59,816 bases of DNA from JBFJKD01 sp038106145. GTDB taxonomy: Bacteria > Pseudomonadota > Gammaproteobacteria > Pseudomonadales > Porticoccaceae. The notes below the pieces were generated by a model that saw only the letters and a list, made by a program, of their open reading frames with translations, had not been told where the DNA came from and searched no databases. Where the stretch lies: assembly GCA_038106145.1 (NCBI GenBank), contig JAYODD010000016.1:1-59816 (forward strand), written 5' to 3'. The stretch's first letter is position 1, and each line of letters starts with the position of its first letter. Both the position numbers and the translations under genes were made by a program. Below, in pieces: positions 25,194 to 33,940 of the stretch.

Positions 25194-27131
25194 TTAAAAA
25201 TCGTAACTCAGGGTCAGCATCCCGTTGCGCTCGGGCGAGGGATACAATCCTTTGGCAAAGTAGAAGGTAGCAAATTCATTGTACTCTTTACCAGTGATAT
25301 TGTTGATCCGCGCCTGCAGGGTCCACCCCTGCCAGCGCAGGGTGGCGGCCAGATTGGCCACCGTGTAGCCGCCCAGGGCATCGGCGCTGTTGGCCAGATC
25401 CAGGGTCTGGGGGCCGGTGTACACCCACTCGGCAAACAGGCTGGCCGCCGGCGTGATGACGTAATTCGCATTTACTTTAATCAGCTCCCGCGCCACATCC
25501 GGCACCCGGTTACCGTCGTAGCGGCCGTCCACAAAGCGCGCATCGATATAGGTATAGGTGCCGCGCACGTCCAGATCCGTCGTCGCCTGCCAATGGACTT
25601 CGGTGCTGACGCCGCGGCGGCGGGTGTCGTCAAAATTGGTATTGGCGCCCCACCACCCCGCAGCCGGATCAAAGCCAATTTCATCGCGGTTATTTTGTTC
25701 AAACAATGCCATATTCAGCTCGACCGTCTGCCACTGGCGGGAGCCGCCAAGCTCCCAGGCCACGCCGCGCTGCACCCGCAGCGGATTGATGACACCAAAG
25801 AAATCGACATTTTCATCCGCCAGGGGGAAGCGGAAGGTTTCATCCCGGTTAAGGTGAATACGCCAGTTATGTCCCCGCCAGACGGCGCCCAGTTGCTGCA
25901 CGGTGGCGCTCTGATCGTAGTGGATACCATAGGGATCCACATCCGTGTCCAGAGTTGCGTGGCGCACCCCCGCCATCACTTCGAGATTTTCCAGGGGCGT
26001 GTACAACAGCTGTGCATATTGACTGCGCTTGCGGTTCTGGTGGGCACTGCCGACGGGACCAAACATGGAGTTCAGGGCGAAATCGTAATCCACCCGCTCA
26101 ATATCGGCGCCAACGGTCAGGCGCAATGTATCGCCGGACAGAATAAGCCGCGGGTCAAAGGTTTTGACGCGCCGCGCCTGTACGGTAGTCGTGTCGCCAA
26201 AAGATATCGAGGAGCCTTTGATCAGCACATCCTCGTCCCGGTCGCTGTAGGTCGCCAGCAATTGCACCCCCTCGCTGAACTGATGGTCGATGCCGGCGCG
26301 AAACGCGCGGGTGTCCGCCGCGTAGTTGTTGAAACTGGAGCCCGCCTGGCGGCGGTCATCGCGCGCAGCAACGGGGGACAGTGCACCCGTCAGACGATAT
26401 TCGCTGTCGGTGTGGCGGCCATCCACAAACACTTCGCCACCCCCGTAGCGGTAACCCACCGCTGTGGAGTAGTTTTCGTAATTCACATTGCTATCGTCGC
26501 GGTAACCATCGCTGCGATCCAGGTCCGAGGCCAGCCGGTAATACCAGCCGCTGTCCAGCGCACCGCTGTAGCTGGCGCGGTAGTTTTCCCCGTCGTAACT
26601 GCCACGCCCGGCCGCCACCTGTCCCTGCCGTTGGCTCACCTTGCGGGTAATGATATTGATCACGCCGCCCACCGCCTGGTCGCCGTACAGTGCCCCGGCG
26701 CCACCTTCCAGTATCTCGATGCGCTCCACATCGCTCAGGGCAATGGCGGTGAGATCGGGGCCCCCCAGATCCGAGTTGTTCAGCTTGCGCCCGTCCACCA
26801 GCACCAGCGCGTTGGCGCTGGCCCCGAACCCGCGCAGGGACAGACGGGCATCCCGCCCGTTACCCATGCTGTCGCGCACCTGCACCGTGCCCTGATTGCG
26901 CAGCAGATCCGCCACATTGCGCGCCGCGCTTTGCTGTATTTCCTCCTGGCTTATCACCCGCACGGTGGCGGGCACCCGTTGAATACGGTAGGGCGAGCGG
27001 GTTGCGGTAACGATAACTTCTGCGTCGATCGCATCCGCCGGGGTCTTTTGCACGGCCTGTGCGTTATATGCCGTTAACGCACTGCCGAACACCACCAACA
27101 GGGTGAGCGTGGATAATTTTCTGGTAACCAT
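25194..27131 (-). CDS. btuB: TonB-dependent cobalamin receptor BtuB
   Basis: A 645-residue outer-membrane receptor. A signal peptide (about 1-24, ending NAQA) precedes a TonB box region (EVIVTATR), a plug domain (VADLLRNQGTVQVRD, LRGFGASANALVLVDGRKLN, GAGALYGDQAVGGVINIIT) and a 22-strand-type barrel ending in the terminal aromatic (LTLSYDF). The ATG at 27131 has an AGAGGC Shine-Dalgarno; the reading to 27257 runs into the riboswitch leader. The B12 riboswitch upstream gives the substrate. Confidence 0.95.
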   Translation of the reverse strand: MVTRKLSTLTLLVVFGSALTAYNAQAVQKTPADAIDAEVIVTATRSPYRIQRVPATVRVISQEEIQQSAARNVADLLRNQGTVQVRDSMGNGRDARLSLRGFGASANALVLVDGRKLNNSDLGGPDLTAIALSDVERIEILEGGAGALYGDQAVGGVINIITRKVSQRQGQVAAGRGSYDGENYRASYSGALDSGWYYRLASDLDRSDGYRDDSNVNYENYSTAVGYRYGGGEVFVDGRHTDSEYRLTGALSPVAARDDRRQAGSSFNNYAADTRAFRAGIDHQFSEGVQLLATYSDRDEDVLIKGSSISFGDTTTVQARRVKTFDPRLILSGDTLRLTVGADIERVDYDFALNSMFGPVGSAHQNRKRSQYAQLLYTPLENLEVMAGVRHATLDTDVDPYGIHYDQSATVQQLGAVWRGHNWRIHLNRDETFRFPLADENVDFFGVINPLRVQRGVAWELGGSRQWQTVELNMALFEQNNRDEIGFDPAAGWWGANTNFDDTRRRGVSTEVHWQATTDLDVRGTYTYIDARFVDGRYDGNRVPDVARELIKVNANYVITPAASLFAEWVYTGPQTLDLANSADALGGYTVANLAATLRWQGWTLQARINNITGKEYNEFATFYFAKGLYPSPERNGMLTLSYDF

Positions 27132-27315
27132 AGAATGCCTCTGTGATAACAACCGTAAACAGAAGCGGGGAGTCACGGGAAAGGGACTAAAAAGAGACCG
27201 GTCACTTCGCGCTAACAACACCGCTGCCACTGAACAAGCGTTGCTATCGCGGACCACCGCCCATACGGCGGTTCGCCTTCAACAGTAAACCCGACCATTG
27301 AAAAACAACGCCGCT

Positions 27316-27530
27316 GCGGCAGGTCTCCTGGCTCCCGGGTCATCGAAATCACCCGCCTTCCCGACCGCAGTCAGTGGCCTGGAAAACCCTGTCCCGTTCA
27401 AAAAAATGAAGCGGTCAGACGTTTCCCCGTGGGGTTTCTCGCCGGATACAGTTGCGGGATCAGCTTCAGTTAACGGTGCACGGTAACGCGAACCGCCTTG
27501 AATTCCCTCTTGGCCCCCGAAAGGGAACCA
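27316..27530 (-). ncRNA. Cobalamin riboswitch upstream of btuB
   Basis: Read on the minus strand, the element has the ordered core of a B12 riboswitch: GGTTCCC near 27529, GATCCCGCAACTGT, GCCACTG, GGGAAGGCG, GATGACCCGGGAGCC, and the B12 box GAGCCAGGAGACCTGCC at 27318-27334. About 185 nt separate it from the btuB start. This stretch holds a hairpin ACCGCC-CATAC-GGCGGT (27256-27272) with no U run after it, so control is more likely at translation or through a different structure. The rest of the 424-bp gap between btuB and radA is this leader; no further gene is seen. Confidence 0.97.
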
Positions 27531-27555
27531 CAGCGCGGCAACATTGTAGCGGACT

Positions 27556-28923
27556 TCAGTACAACGCTTCCAGCGCTTCGGTAATTTTGCGTACCGGCAC
27601 TACGTCCATACCCGGTATTTTTTTTTGCGGCGCATTTCCGGCCGGGACAATGGCGCGGGTAAAGCCGTGCTTGGCGGCCTCCCGCAGGCGTTCCTGGCCG
27701 CTGGGGACGGGGCGAATCTCCCCCGCCAGTCCAACCTCGCCGAACACCACCAGATCGCGGGGCACAGGGCGATCGCGAAAGCTGGAGACGATGGCTAAAA
27801 TCAACGCCAGATCCGCGCTCGGCTCCAGCACCTTGACCCCACCGACGACGTTGACGAAGACATCCTGATCGCCGACCATCACCCCGCCGTGGCGGTGCAG
27901 TACCGCCAGTAACATCGCCAGGCGATTGTGTTCCAGCCCCACGGCAACCCGCCGCGGATTACCGAGGTGGCTGTCGTCCACCAGCGCCTGCAACTCCACC
28001 AGCAGCGGGCGGGTACCCTCCCACACCACCATCACCACGCTGCCGGAGGCAATCTCGTCGCTACGTTGCAAAAAAATTGCCGAGGGGTTGGCCACGTCCT
28101 TGAGTCCGCGCTCGGTCATGGCAAATACGCCCAGTTCGTTAACCGCCCCAAAACGGTTTTTATGACTGCGCAGGGTGCGAAAGCGATTGTCGTGGGAGCC
28201 CTCCAGCATCAGCGAGCAGTCGATCATGTGCTCCAGCACCTTGGGACCCGCCAGCGAACCCTCCTTGGTGACGTGGCCAACCAGCAGCAGAATGGAACCA
28301 CTGCGCTTGGCGTGGCGCACCAGCAGGGCCGCGCTCTCCCGCACCTGGGAAACGCTGCCCGGCGCGGACGCGATATCGTCGCAGTGCATCACCTGTATCG
28401 AGTCCACCACCAGAATTTTCGGCGCATATTTTGCTGCCGTCGCGCACACCACTTCGGTGCTGGTCTCCGCCATGATCTGTAACTTGTCCACCGGCAGGCC
28501 CAGACGCCGGGCGCGCATGGCGATTTGCTGGGGAGATTCCTCACCGGTCACGTACAGCGCCGCGTGACGAGCGGCGAGGCGGCACATGATCTGCAATAGC
28601 AATGTGCTTTTCCCGGCGCCCGGATTGCCACCGATTAACACACAGGAACCGGCCACCAGACCGCCCCCCAGCACCAGGTCGAATTCGCTGGCCCCGGTGG
28701 CGAGGCGCGGCAGCTCGTCCACCTCAATATCCGCCAGGGTATTGATGCTACCGTCCGCGGTACCGGAAAAGCCGCCCTGGGCCGCGGCCCTGCTCACCCC
28801 CGACCCCAGCCGCAGCTCAACTAATGTGTTCCAGGCGCCGCACTCCGCGCACTGCCCCTGCCACTTGCTGTAATCGGCGCCGCAATCGTTGCAAACATAG
28901 GCGTTCGCTTTCTTTTTGGCCAA
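27556..28923 (-). CDS. radA: DNA repair protein RadA (Sms)
   Basis: A 455-residue RadA, a helicase-like branch-migration protein in recombination. It has the four-cysteine zinc finger (CNDCGADYSKWQGQCAECG, residues 11-29), Walker A GGNPGAGKST, the RadA-specific KNRFG motif (RSHKNRFGAVNE), and a C-terminal Lon-type domain (VFVNVVGGVKVLEPSADLA). The start is a TTG giving MAKKKANAYVCNDCG, which matches the family N-terminus. No clear Shine-Dalgarno is visible before it. Confidence 0.97.
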   Translation of the reverse strand: MAKKKANAYVCNDCGADYSKWQGQCAECGAWNTLVELRLGSGVSRAAAQGGFSGTADGSINTLADIEVDELPRLATGASEFDLVLGGGLVAGSCVLIGGNPGAGKSTLLLQIMCRLAARHAALYVTGEESPQQIAMRARRLGLPVDKLQIMAETSTEVVCATAAKYAPKILVVDSIQVMHCDDIASAPGSVSQVRESAALLVRHAKRSGSILLLVGHVTKEGSLAGPKVLEHMIDCSLMLEGSHDNRFRTLRSHKNRFGAVNELGVFAMTERGLKDVANPSAIFLQRSDEIASGSVVMVVWEGTRPLLVELQALVDDSHLGNPRRVAVGLEHNRLAMLLAVLHRHGGVMVGDQDVFVNVVGGVKVLEPSADLALILAIVSSFRDRPVPRDLVVFGEVGLAGEIRPVPSGQERLREAAKHGFTRAIVPAGNAPQKKIPGMDVVPVRKITEALEALY

Positions 28924-29034
28924 GGAATCTTTGCTCTGGTTAATTGATCAGGCGCATCCTACCGCGAGCCCGCGGTCACCACAAACTGCATTGCCGCTCT
29001 TAGCACGCCCGCCGATATCTGCTAGAGTCCGGCT

Positions 29035-30138
29035 ATGCCACTGATCTTCGAAAAACCCCTGGTTTTCTCTCCGCAACTGGCCGCGACCCTTGGCCTGGAG
29101 CAGGCTATCCTGTTGCAAACGCTACACGACGCGCAACTGCATGGGCAGCCCGAGCAACGCAACGGCTTTTTGTGGCTGGATATCGGCGTGGAACAGTTGC
29201 TGCGGCTTCTGCCATTCTGGCGGGTCGCGGATATTCAACGCATCGCCAACGATCTACGGGATCAGGGCGTGCTGCTGATCGGCTCGCCACCGCTCAGTGG
29301 TGGCGACAACCTGCGTTTTGCGTTTAATGACACGACCCTGCCCGCAACCGCGCCAGCCCCCGCCACCCCCGCACCACGGCCGCGCAGCGCCAACACCATC
29401 GCCACCAGCTGGCAACCGGAAAAAGACGTGCTCAGTCAACTTGCGCTGTACAACATTCCGCGCGAGTTTGCCCTGCAGCAGGTGCCTGAATTTGTCACCT
29501 ACTGGAACGAGCGGCAGGAACCGCGCTATAGCTGGGGATCGCGCTTTATCAAACACGTGCTGCGCCTGTGGCGCGAGCAGGAAACCGAGGCGGCGCGCAA
29601 GGAGCAGGAAACAGGCATGTCACCGGACTGGCGCCCATCCGCCGATGCCATGCACATTCTGACCCGCCAGGCTGGCATCAACGGCAACTTTATCGAAGAC
29701 GCGATTCCCGAATTTATCCTCTACTGGCGGGAGCGGGGCACCGTTTCGAGCACCTGGAACACCCAGTTTATTCAGCACGTAAAACGGCAGTGGGCGCGTT
29801 ATTCCACAACGATTGAGCACGACAGCGAACCGCGCCCCATCGATCCAGACTGGCAGCCGGCGCACACCGTCTACGAGGTGTTGGCACTGGCTAACATCGA
29901 ACGTCCATTCGCGGAAAAAATCGTGCCGGAATTTATTCTGTACTGGCGCGACACCGGCCAGGCGTCCAACGCATGGAATACCAAGTTTCTGCAATACGCC
30001 AAACGGCAATGGGCTTATCATCGCGACTACGGTTCAACAGTGAGTAACCATGGCACACAGCAAAGATCCAATCCAGGACGCAGTACACGACATCGTGACA
30101 TCGCAGAAGAACTTAGCGACCGCAGTTGGGCCAACTGA
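29035..30138 (+). CDS. Protein with three DnaT-like ssDNA-binding domains
   Basis: A 367-residue protein. Residues 1-100 look like a winged-helix domain (LGLEQAILLQTLHD, FLWLDIGVEQLLRLLPFW). After a Pro/Ala linker, three DnaT-like repeats follow at about 126-181, 199-256 and 273-329. Each has W-x-P, then P-E-F-x-x-Y-W, then W-x-x-x-F-x-x-x-x-x-R-x-W. DnaT binds single-stranded DNA in primosome assembly. The last 89 bp overlap the next gene in another frame. A role in loading the replicative helicase with that P-like partner is inferred. Three tandem copies are unusual relative to the single domain of E. coli DnaT. Confidence 0.85.
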   Translation: MPLIFEKPLVFSPQLAATLGLEQAILLQTLHDAQLHGQPEQRNGFLWLDIGVEQLLRLLPFWRVADIQRIANDLRDQGVLLIGSPPLSGGDNLRFAFNDTTLPATAPAPATPAPRPRSANTIATSWQPEKDVLSQLALYNIPREFALQQVPEFVTYWNERQEPRYSWGSRFIKHVLRLWREQETEAARKEQETGMSPDWRPSADAMHILTRQAGINGNFIEDAIPEFILYWRERGTVSSTWNTQFIQHVKRQWARYSTTIEHDSEPRPIDPDWQPAHTVYEVLALANIERPFAEKIVPEFILYWRDTGQASNAWNTKFLQYAKRQWAYHRDYGSTVSNHGTQQRSNPGRSTRHRDIAEELSDRSWAN

Positions 30139-30715
30139 CGCCCAGCCTTGCGATCAAGCACTGGTTGATACGATTAACCAGGTTTTCGCGCTGTTTCGCA
30201 TCAACTACCACAACCAGTTCTACAGCGCCTTTGCGGACACCCAGCTGTTGAATCAGGCCAAGCGCCTGTGGCTGGAATCCCTGAAATTATTTACCCCCGA
30301 GCAAATTCTCGACGGCGCCAAAATTGTTATTGAAAATTCCGACTACCTGCCAACCTTGCACAAAATGCTCAGCGCCTGCCTGAGCTGCGGCACCAACTAC
30401 GGCCTGCCAGAAGTGCGCGACGCCTATGTGGAAGCCAGTAATGCACCCAGCCCCAAGGCCGCACAGCAATGGACCCACCCCGCTGTCTACCACGCGGGCA
30501 AGAAAACCGGGTGGCACACCCTGGCCAGCCAACCGGAAAGTGTCACCTGGCCAACCTTTCAACGGCATTACCACGCACTGTGCCGCGATGTGGTTGCCGG
30601 CAGGGAACTGACCATTGATGCGCCGCCCGCGCTGGAGCAGCAACGCGAAAAACCATTGACCCGGGAAGAGCGCCAGCGCCGTCTGCGCGCCCTGCGCGCT
30701 GACCTCGACCTGTAA
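30050..30715 (+). CDS. Phage lambda replication protein P-like
   Basis: A 221-residue protein resembling the replication protein P family: ALVDTINQVFALFRINYHNQFYSAF, then QAKRLWLESLKLFTPEQILDGAK and YLPTLHKMLSAC. Lambda P captures DnaB helicase and delivers it to the origin. The ATG at 30050 lies 89 bp inside the DnaT-like gene; alternative downstream starts are in-frame GTGs still within the overlap. No phage genes flank the pair, so it is probably a domesticated chromosomal system. Molecular function is inferred by family only. Confidence 0.82.
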   Translation: MAHSKDPIQDAVHDIVTSQKNLATAVGPTDAQPCDQALVDTINQVFALFRINYHNQFYSAFADTQLLNQAKRLWLESLKLFTPEQILDGAKIVIENSDYLPTLHKMLSACLSCGTNYGLPEVRDAYVEASNAPSPKAAQQWTHPAVYHAGKKTGWHTLASQPESVTWPTFQRHYHALCRDVVAGRELTIDAPPALEQQREKPLTREERQRRLRALRADLDL

Positions 30716-30736
30716 CCCGGCCCGACCAAATTTAAT

Positions 30737-32533
30737 ATGAGCCAACAACCTCCCATGCGCAACAGTAGTGCCCGGCGCATGGCGAAAACCATTCACAACG
30801 GATTTCACAGTTACTTCGCCGAATTTCACAACATTACCATCGGCGCCAAAGCCCGCTTTGAAAAAGCCGACTGGCACGGGGTTCAGGCAGCCAATCAGGA
30901 GCGTATTGAGCTGTACAAAAGCAAGGTGCAACAGACCGCTCAGCTGCTTGAGACCGTCACCACCAAGGATATTAGAAGCTTCGAACTGTGGCGACAGGCC
31001 AAGCTTATCTATACACAATTACTCCACAACTCTACCAATTTCCAGATAATGGAAACGTTTTTTAACTCTGTTTTCGGCCACATAAACGATCACGATAAAA
31101 TCGATAACTCCCTGATTTACGTGTTTCCTTCGCAAAGACGCAAGGACCCGGAAAGCGAATACAGCATTTATGTACGCTACCAAAGCGGCGCTGACGTCGC
31201 GCCCACTTTCCGTCAATTATTGGCTGAATCAGAGTTCTCAATTCCGTGGGAAGACCTGGAAAGGGATGTGCGCAATATCGCTAACGCCTTTGCGGAAGAT
31301 ATTGGCACACTGCATCGGGACGGACTCAACGATGTGAAAATTGACGTGCTGGAATCAATTTTTTATCGCGGCAAAGCCGCCTACCTGGTAGGCCGCATAG
31401 TCATTGGTTCGACGCAAACCCCCATGGTTCTACCAATCCTCAACAATGAACAAAATGGGCTATTTGTAGATACGGTAATTTTTAACGGGGAGGAAATGAG
31501 CGTTGTCTTCAGTTTCGCAAGAACACATTTTATGGTTGATGCGCCAACACCTTACGAATACCTGCATTTTTTAAAATTATTACTGCCGCACAAAGGCGAC
31601 TACGAAATATACACGTCGCTGGGTTTTCCGAAACACGCGAAAACCGAATTTTATCGCGAACTGGTGCACCACCTGGAAAACTCCAGCGATCAATTTGTCA
31701 TTGCCCCCGGCATTAAAGGCATGGTGATGAGTGTGTTTACCCTGCCATCCTACGATATTGTGTTTAAGGTGATCAAAGACAAATTCGATCCGCCCAAGGA
31801 GGTCACCCACGAAATTGTTCGCGAGCAATATAAAATTGTTTCCCGCCACGACCGGATTGGACGCATGGCCGACACGCAGGAATTTCACGACTTCAGCTTT
31901 CCTCTGGACCGATTTTCTACCGATGTACTGGAAGAACTGGGCACCCTTGCGCCGTCTTTATTATCCATGCAGGGTAACAAACTGGTGATTCGCCACCTGT
32001 ATACCGAACGCAGAATGACCCCCCTTAACATCTACCTGCAACACGCCAACCCCCGGCAAACCCACGAGGTGATGGACGAATATGGCAATGCGATCAAACA
32101 GCTCGCCGCAGCCAACATTTTTCCGGGCGATATGTTGTTAAAAAATTTCGGCGTCACCCGCCATGGGCGCGTAGTATTTTACGATTACGATGAAATTTGC
32201 CCGCTTACCGATTGCCACTTTCGACATATTCCCAAACCCCAGACCGAGGAACAGGAAATGTCGGCAACCCCCTGGTATACGGTTGCGCAAAACGACGTTT
32301 TTCCGGAACAGTTCCGGCTGTTTTTTTCCGGCAATCCGCTGGCAAAAAAGGCGTTCGAAGAACTACACATGGATATTTACGATCCGGTATTTTGGCAGGA
32401 AATACAGCGCGAGATCCGCGCGGGAAAAATCGTTGACGTGTTTCCTTACCGCCGCAAACGACGTTTCTCCCGCTCGCAAACCCGTAAAATAGCACCCAGA
32501 TTGGCAACCTTACCTGCATCAACAAATACATGA
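30737..32533 (+). CDS. aceK: Isocitrate dehydrogenase kinase/phosphatase AceK
   Basis: A 598-residue AceK, the bifunctional enzyme that phosphorylates isocitrate dehydrogenase to divert carbon to the glyoxylate shunt and reverses it. The kinase-like core shows IAPGIKGMVMSVFTLPSYDIVFKVIKDKF, and later GDMLLKNFGVTRHGRVVFYDYDEIC (catalytic loop and metal-binding DYDE). The usual partners aceA and aceB are absent; it follows the P-like gene by 21 bp instead. There is no obvious Shine-Dalgarno at the ATG 30737; ATGs at 30755 and 30779 are alternatives. Confidence 0.96.
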   Translation: MSQQPPMRNSSARRMAKTIHNGFHSYFAEFHNITIGAKARFEKADWHGVQAANQERIELYKSKVQQTAQLLETVTTKDIRSFELWRQAKLIYTQLLHNSTNFQIMETFFNSVFGHINDHDKIDNSLIYVFPSQRRKDPESEYSIYVRYQSGADVAPTFRQLLAESEFSIPWEDLERDVRNIANAFAEDIGTLHRDGLNDVKIDVLESIFYRGKAAYLVGRIVIGSTQTPMVLPILNNEQNGLFVDTVIFNGEEMSVVFSFARTHFMVDAPTPYEYLHFLKLLLPHKGDYEIYTSLGFPKHAKTEFYRELVHHLENSSDQFVIAPGIKGMVMSVFTLPSYDIVFKVIKDKFDPPKEVTHEIVREQYKIVSRHDRIGRMADTQEFHDFSFPLDRFSTDVLEELGTLAPSLLSMQGNKLVIRHLYTERRMTPLNIYLQHANPRQTHEVMDEYGNAIKQLAAANIFPGDMLLKNFGVTRHGRVVFYDYDEICPLTDCHFRHIPKPQTEEQEMSATPWYTVAQNDVFPEQFRLFFSGNPLAKKAFEELHMDIYDPVFWQEIQREIRAGKIVDVFPYRRKRRFSRSQTRKIAPRLATLPASTNT

Positions 32534-32588
32534 TGCGTCTTAAATTTAAACAGACAAACTGACCATTACGCCAGGCATCGCCCGGTGA

Positions 32589-33017
32589 TTATTCCCAGAA
32601 CTTCCACCACTTGCGCCTGTGTTGCTCGCGCATCTCCTGCCCCTGCTCGGAGCCACGACCCAACTCTTTTTGCTCCTGCTGCATTTTCATGTCGCGTTGT
32701 TTGTACAAACCGGACGACCCATCATTGTCGTTCTGCTCTTGCCTTTTTTCCCGCTCGCCCTTGATCTTTCCCTCGCGTTCGTCAGCGTCGACCAAAAATT
32801 CATCTACGTGTTCTTTTTTTCCGTCGTTTTTAATTTTTTCTTTTTTTGTTTTTTTGGCTTCCCCGTACATCTCCGCGTCGCCCATTCCGCCAGCACGTCG
32901 CTCCATTTTATCCTTGTTTTTTGCACCGCCATCCCCCGGTTGCTTTGCCATCGCCAGGGAGGGCGCACCCAACCCCAAAAATACAACCGCTAATATCGCC
33001 AATTTTAATCCTTTCAT
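32589..33017 (-). CDS. Secreted highly charged protein with WWKFWE tail
   Basis: A 142-residue protein with a clear signal peptide (about 1-24, cleavage after SLAMA). The mature part is extremely rich in Lys, Glu, Asp, Gln and Arg and low in hydrophobic residues, so probably disordered or coiled. It ends in an aromatic basic tail (RRKWWKFWE). The ATG at 33017 has an AGAGGAG Shine-Dalgarno; a GTG at 33020 is less likely. It lies 35 bp downstream of the mscS-type gene. I do not recognise a family with known function. Confidence 0.7.
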   Translation of the reverse strand: MKGLKLAILAVVFLGLGAPSLAMAKQPGDGGAKNKDKMERRAGGMGDAEMYGEAKKTKKEKIKNDGKKEHVDEFLVDADEREGKIKGEREKRQEQNDNDGSSGLYKQRDMKMQQEQKELGRGSEQGQEMREQHRRKWWKFWE

Positions 33018-33052
33018 CACAAACTCCTCTTACGGGTTTAATTTACGTTCGA

Positions 33053-33889
33053 CTATGCCTGATTATCGCCCTGTAATCCGGCGTCTCGCCTCACCACATG
33101 CACCTCCCGCTGGGGGAAGGGAATAGTAATACCCGCCCTGTCAAAATTCTTTTTGATAGCCTCGGTTAACGCAAAGTGCGCTGGCCAGTAATCGGGTGTT
33201 TTAACCCAGGGGCGCACCACAATGTTAACGCTACTGTCCGCCAGCGTGTGTACGCCGATCACGGTTTCCGGTTCCGCCAGCACCCGCTCGTCAGCGTTCA
33301 CAACCGCCATCAATACATCCTTGGCCCGATCGATATCGTCGGCGTAACTGATCCCGACGGTCAAATCTATACGGCGGATATCGTTGGCCGAAAAATTGGT
33401 AATGGTGCCGTTGATGACCAACGCATTGGGAATAATCACTTTTTTATTATCCGCCGTTTTTAGCTCGGTGGTAAAAATCAAAATCTTTTCGACGGCCCCA
33501 GAAACTCCGGCTAATTCAACAAAATCGCCGACCCGGAATGGGCGGAATACCAAAATCAGAAATCCCGCCGCCAGATTGGAGAGCGAGCCCTGCAATGCCA
33601 GACCAATCGCCAGACCCGCCGCACCGATAAGCGCGACAAAGGAGGCCGTCTGAATACCCACCTGCCCCAGGGCTGCGATCACGACGAACCCCAGAAGTCC
33701 GTAGTACACCAGGCTCACCGTGACGTTTTGCAGCGCGGGATCTACATTCTTTTTGCGCATCACGTTGCGAGTAACGGCACTCAGCCATTTCGCAATGCGG
33801 GTCCCCACCAGGATAATGACTAACGCAACAACCAGCTTTAACCCGTAGATGGTGAGGAACTCTGTCACCACATTTAACTTTTCAAACAT
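33053..33889 (-). CDS. MscS family mechanosensitive channel
   Basis: A 278-residue small-conductance mechanosensitive channel. Three N-terminal membrane segments end in the glycine/alanine-rich pore helix (GAAGLAIGLALQGSLSNLAAG), followed by the beta domain (FRVGDFVELAGVSGAVEKI, IPNALVINGTITNF) and a C-terminal alpha/beta domain (ITIPFPQREVHVV). Length matches E. coli MscS (286). It releases solutes on hypo-osmotic shock. It is 51 bp after the thiolase gene on the same strand. Confidence 0.95.
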   Translation of the reverse strand: MFEKLNVVTEFLTIYGLKLVVALVIILVGTRIAKWLSAVTRNVMRKKNVDPALQNVTVSLVYYGLLGFVVIAALGQVGIQTASFVALIGAAGLAIGLALQGSLSNLAAGFLILVFRPFRVGDFVELAGVSGAVEKILIFTTELKTADNKKVIIPNALVINGTITNFSANDIRRIDLTVGISYADDIDRAKDVLMAVVNADERVLAEPETVIGVHTLADSSVNIVVRPWVKTPDYWPAHFALTEAIKKNFDRAGITIPFPQREVHVVRRDAGLQGDNQA

Positions 33890-33940
33890 TTTTCACACCG
33901 GATTTTGTATAAAAATTTATTGCAAATAAGCGACGCGGCG

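Noticed and set aside
25170..27077. 635-residue open frame on the plus strand
   Set aside because: It is entirely antisense to btuB, whose barrel and plug motifs are clear; the plus-strand product has no recognisable domain.
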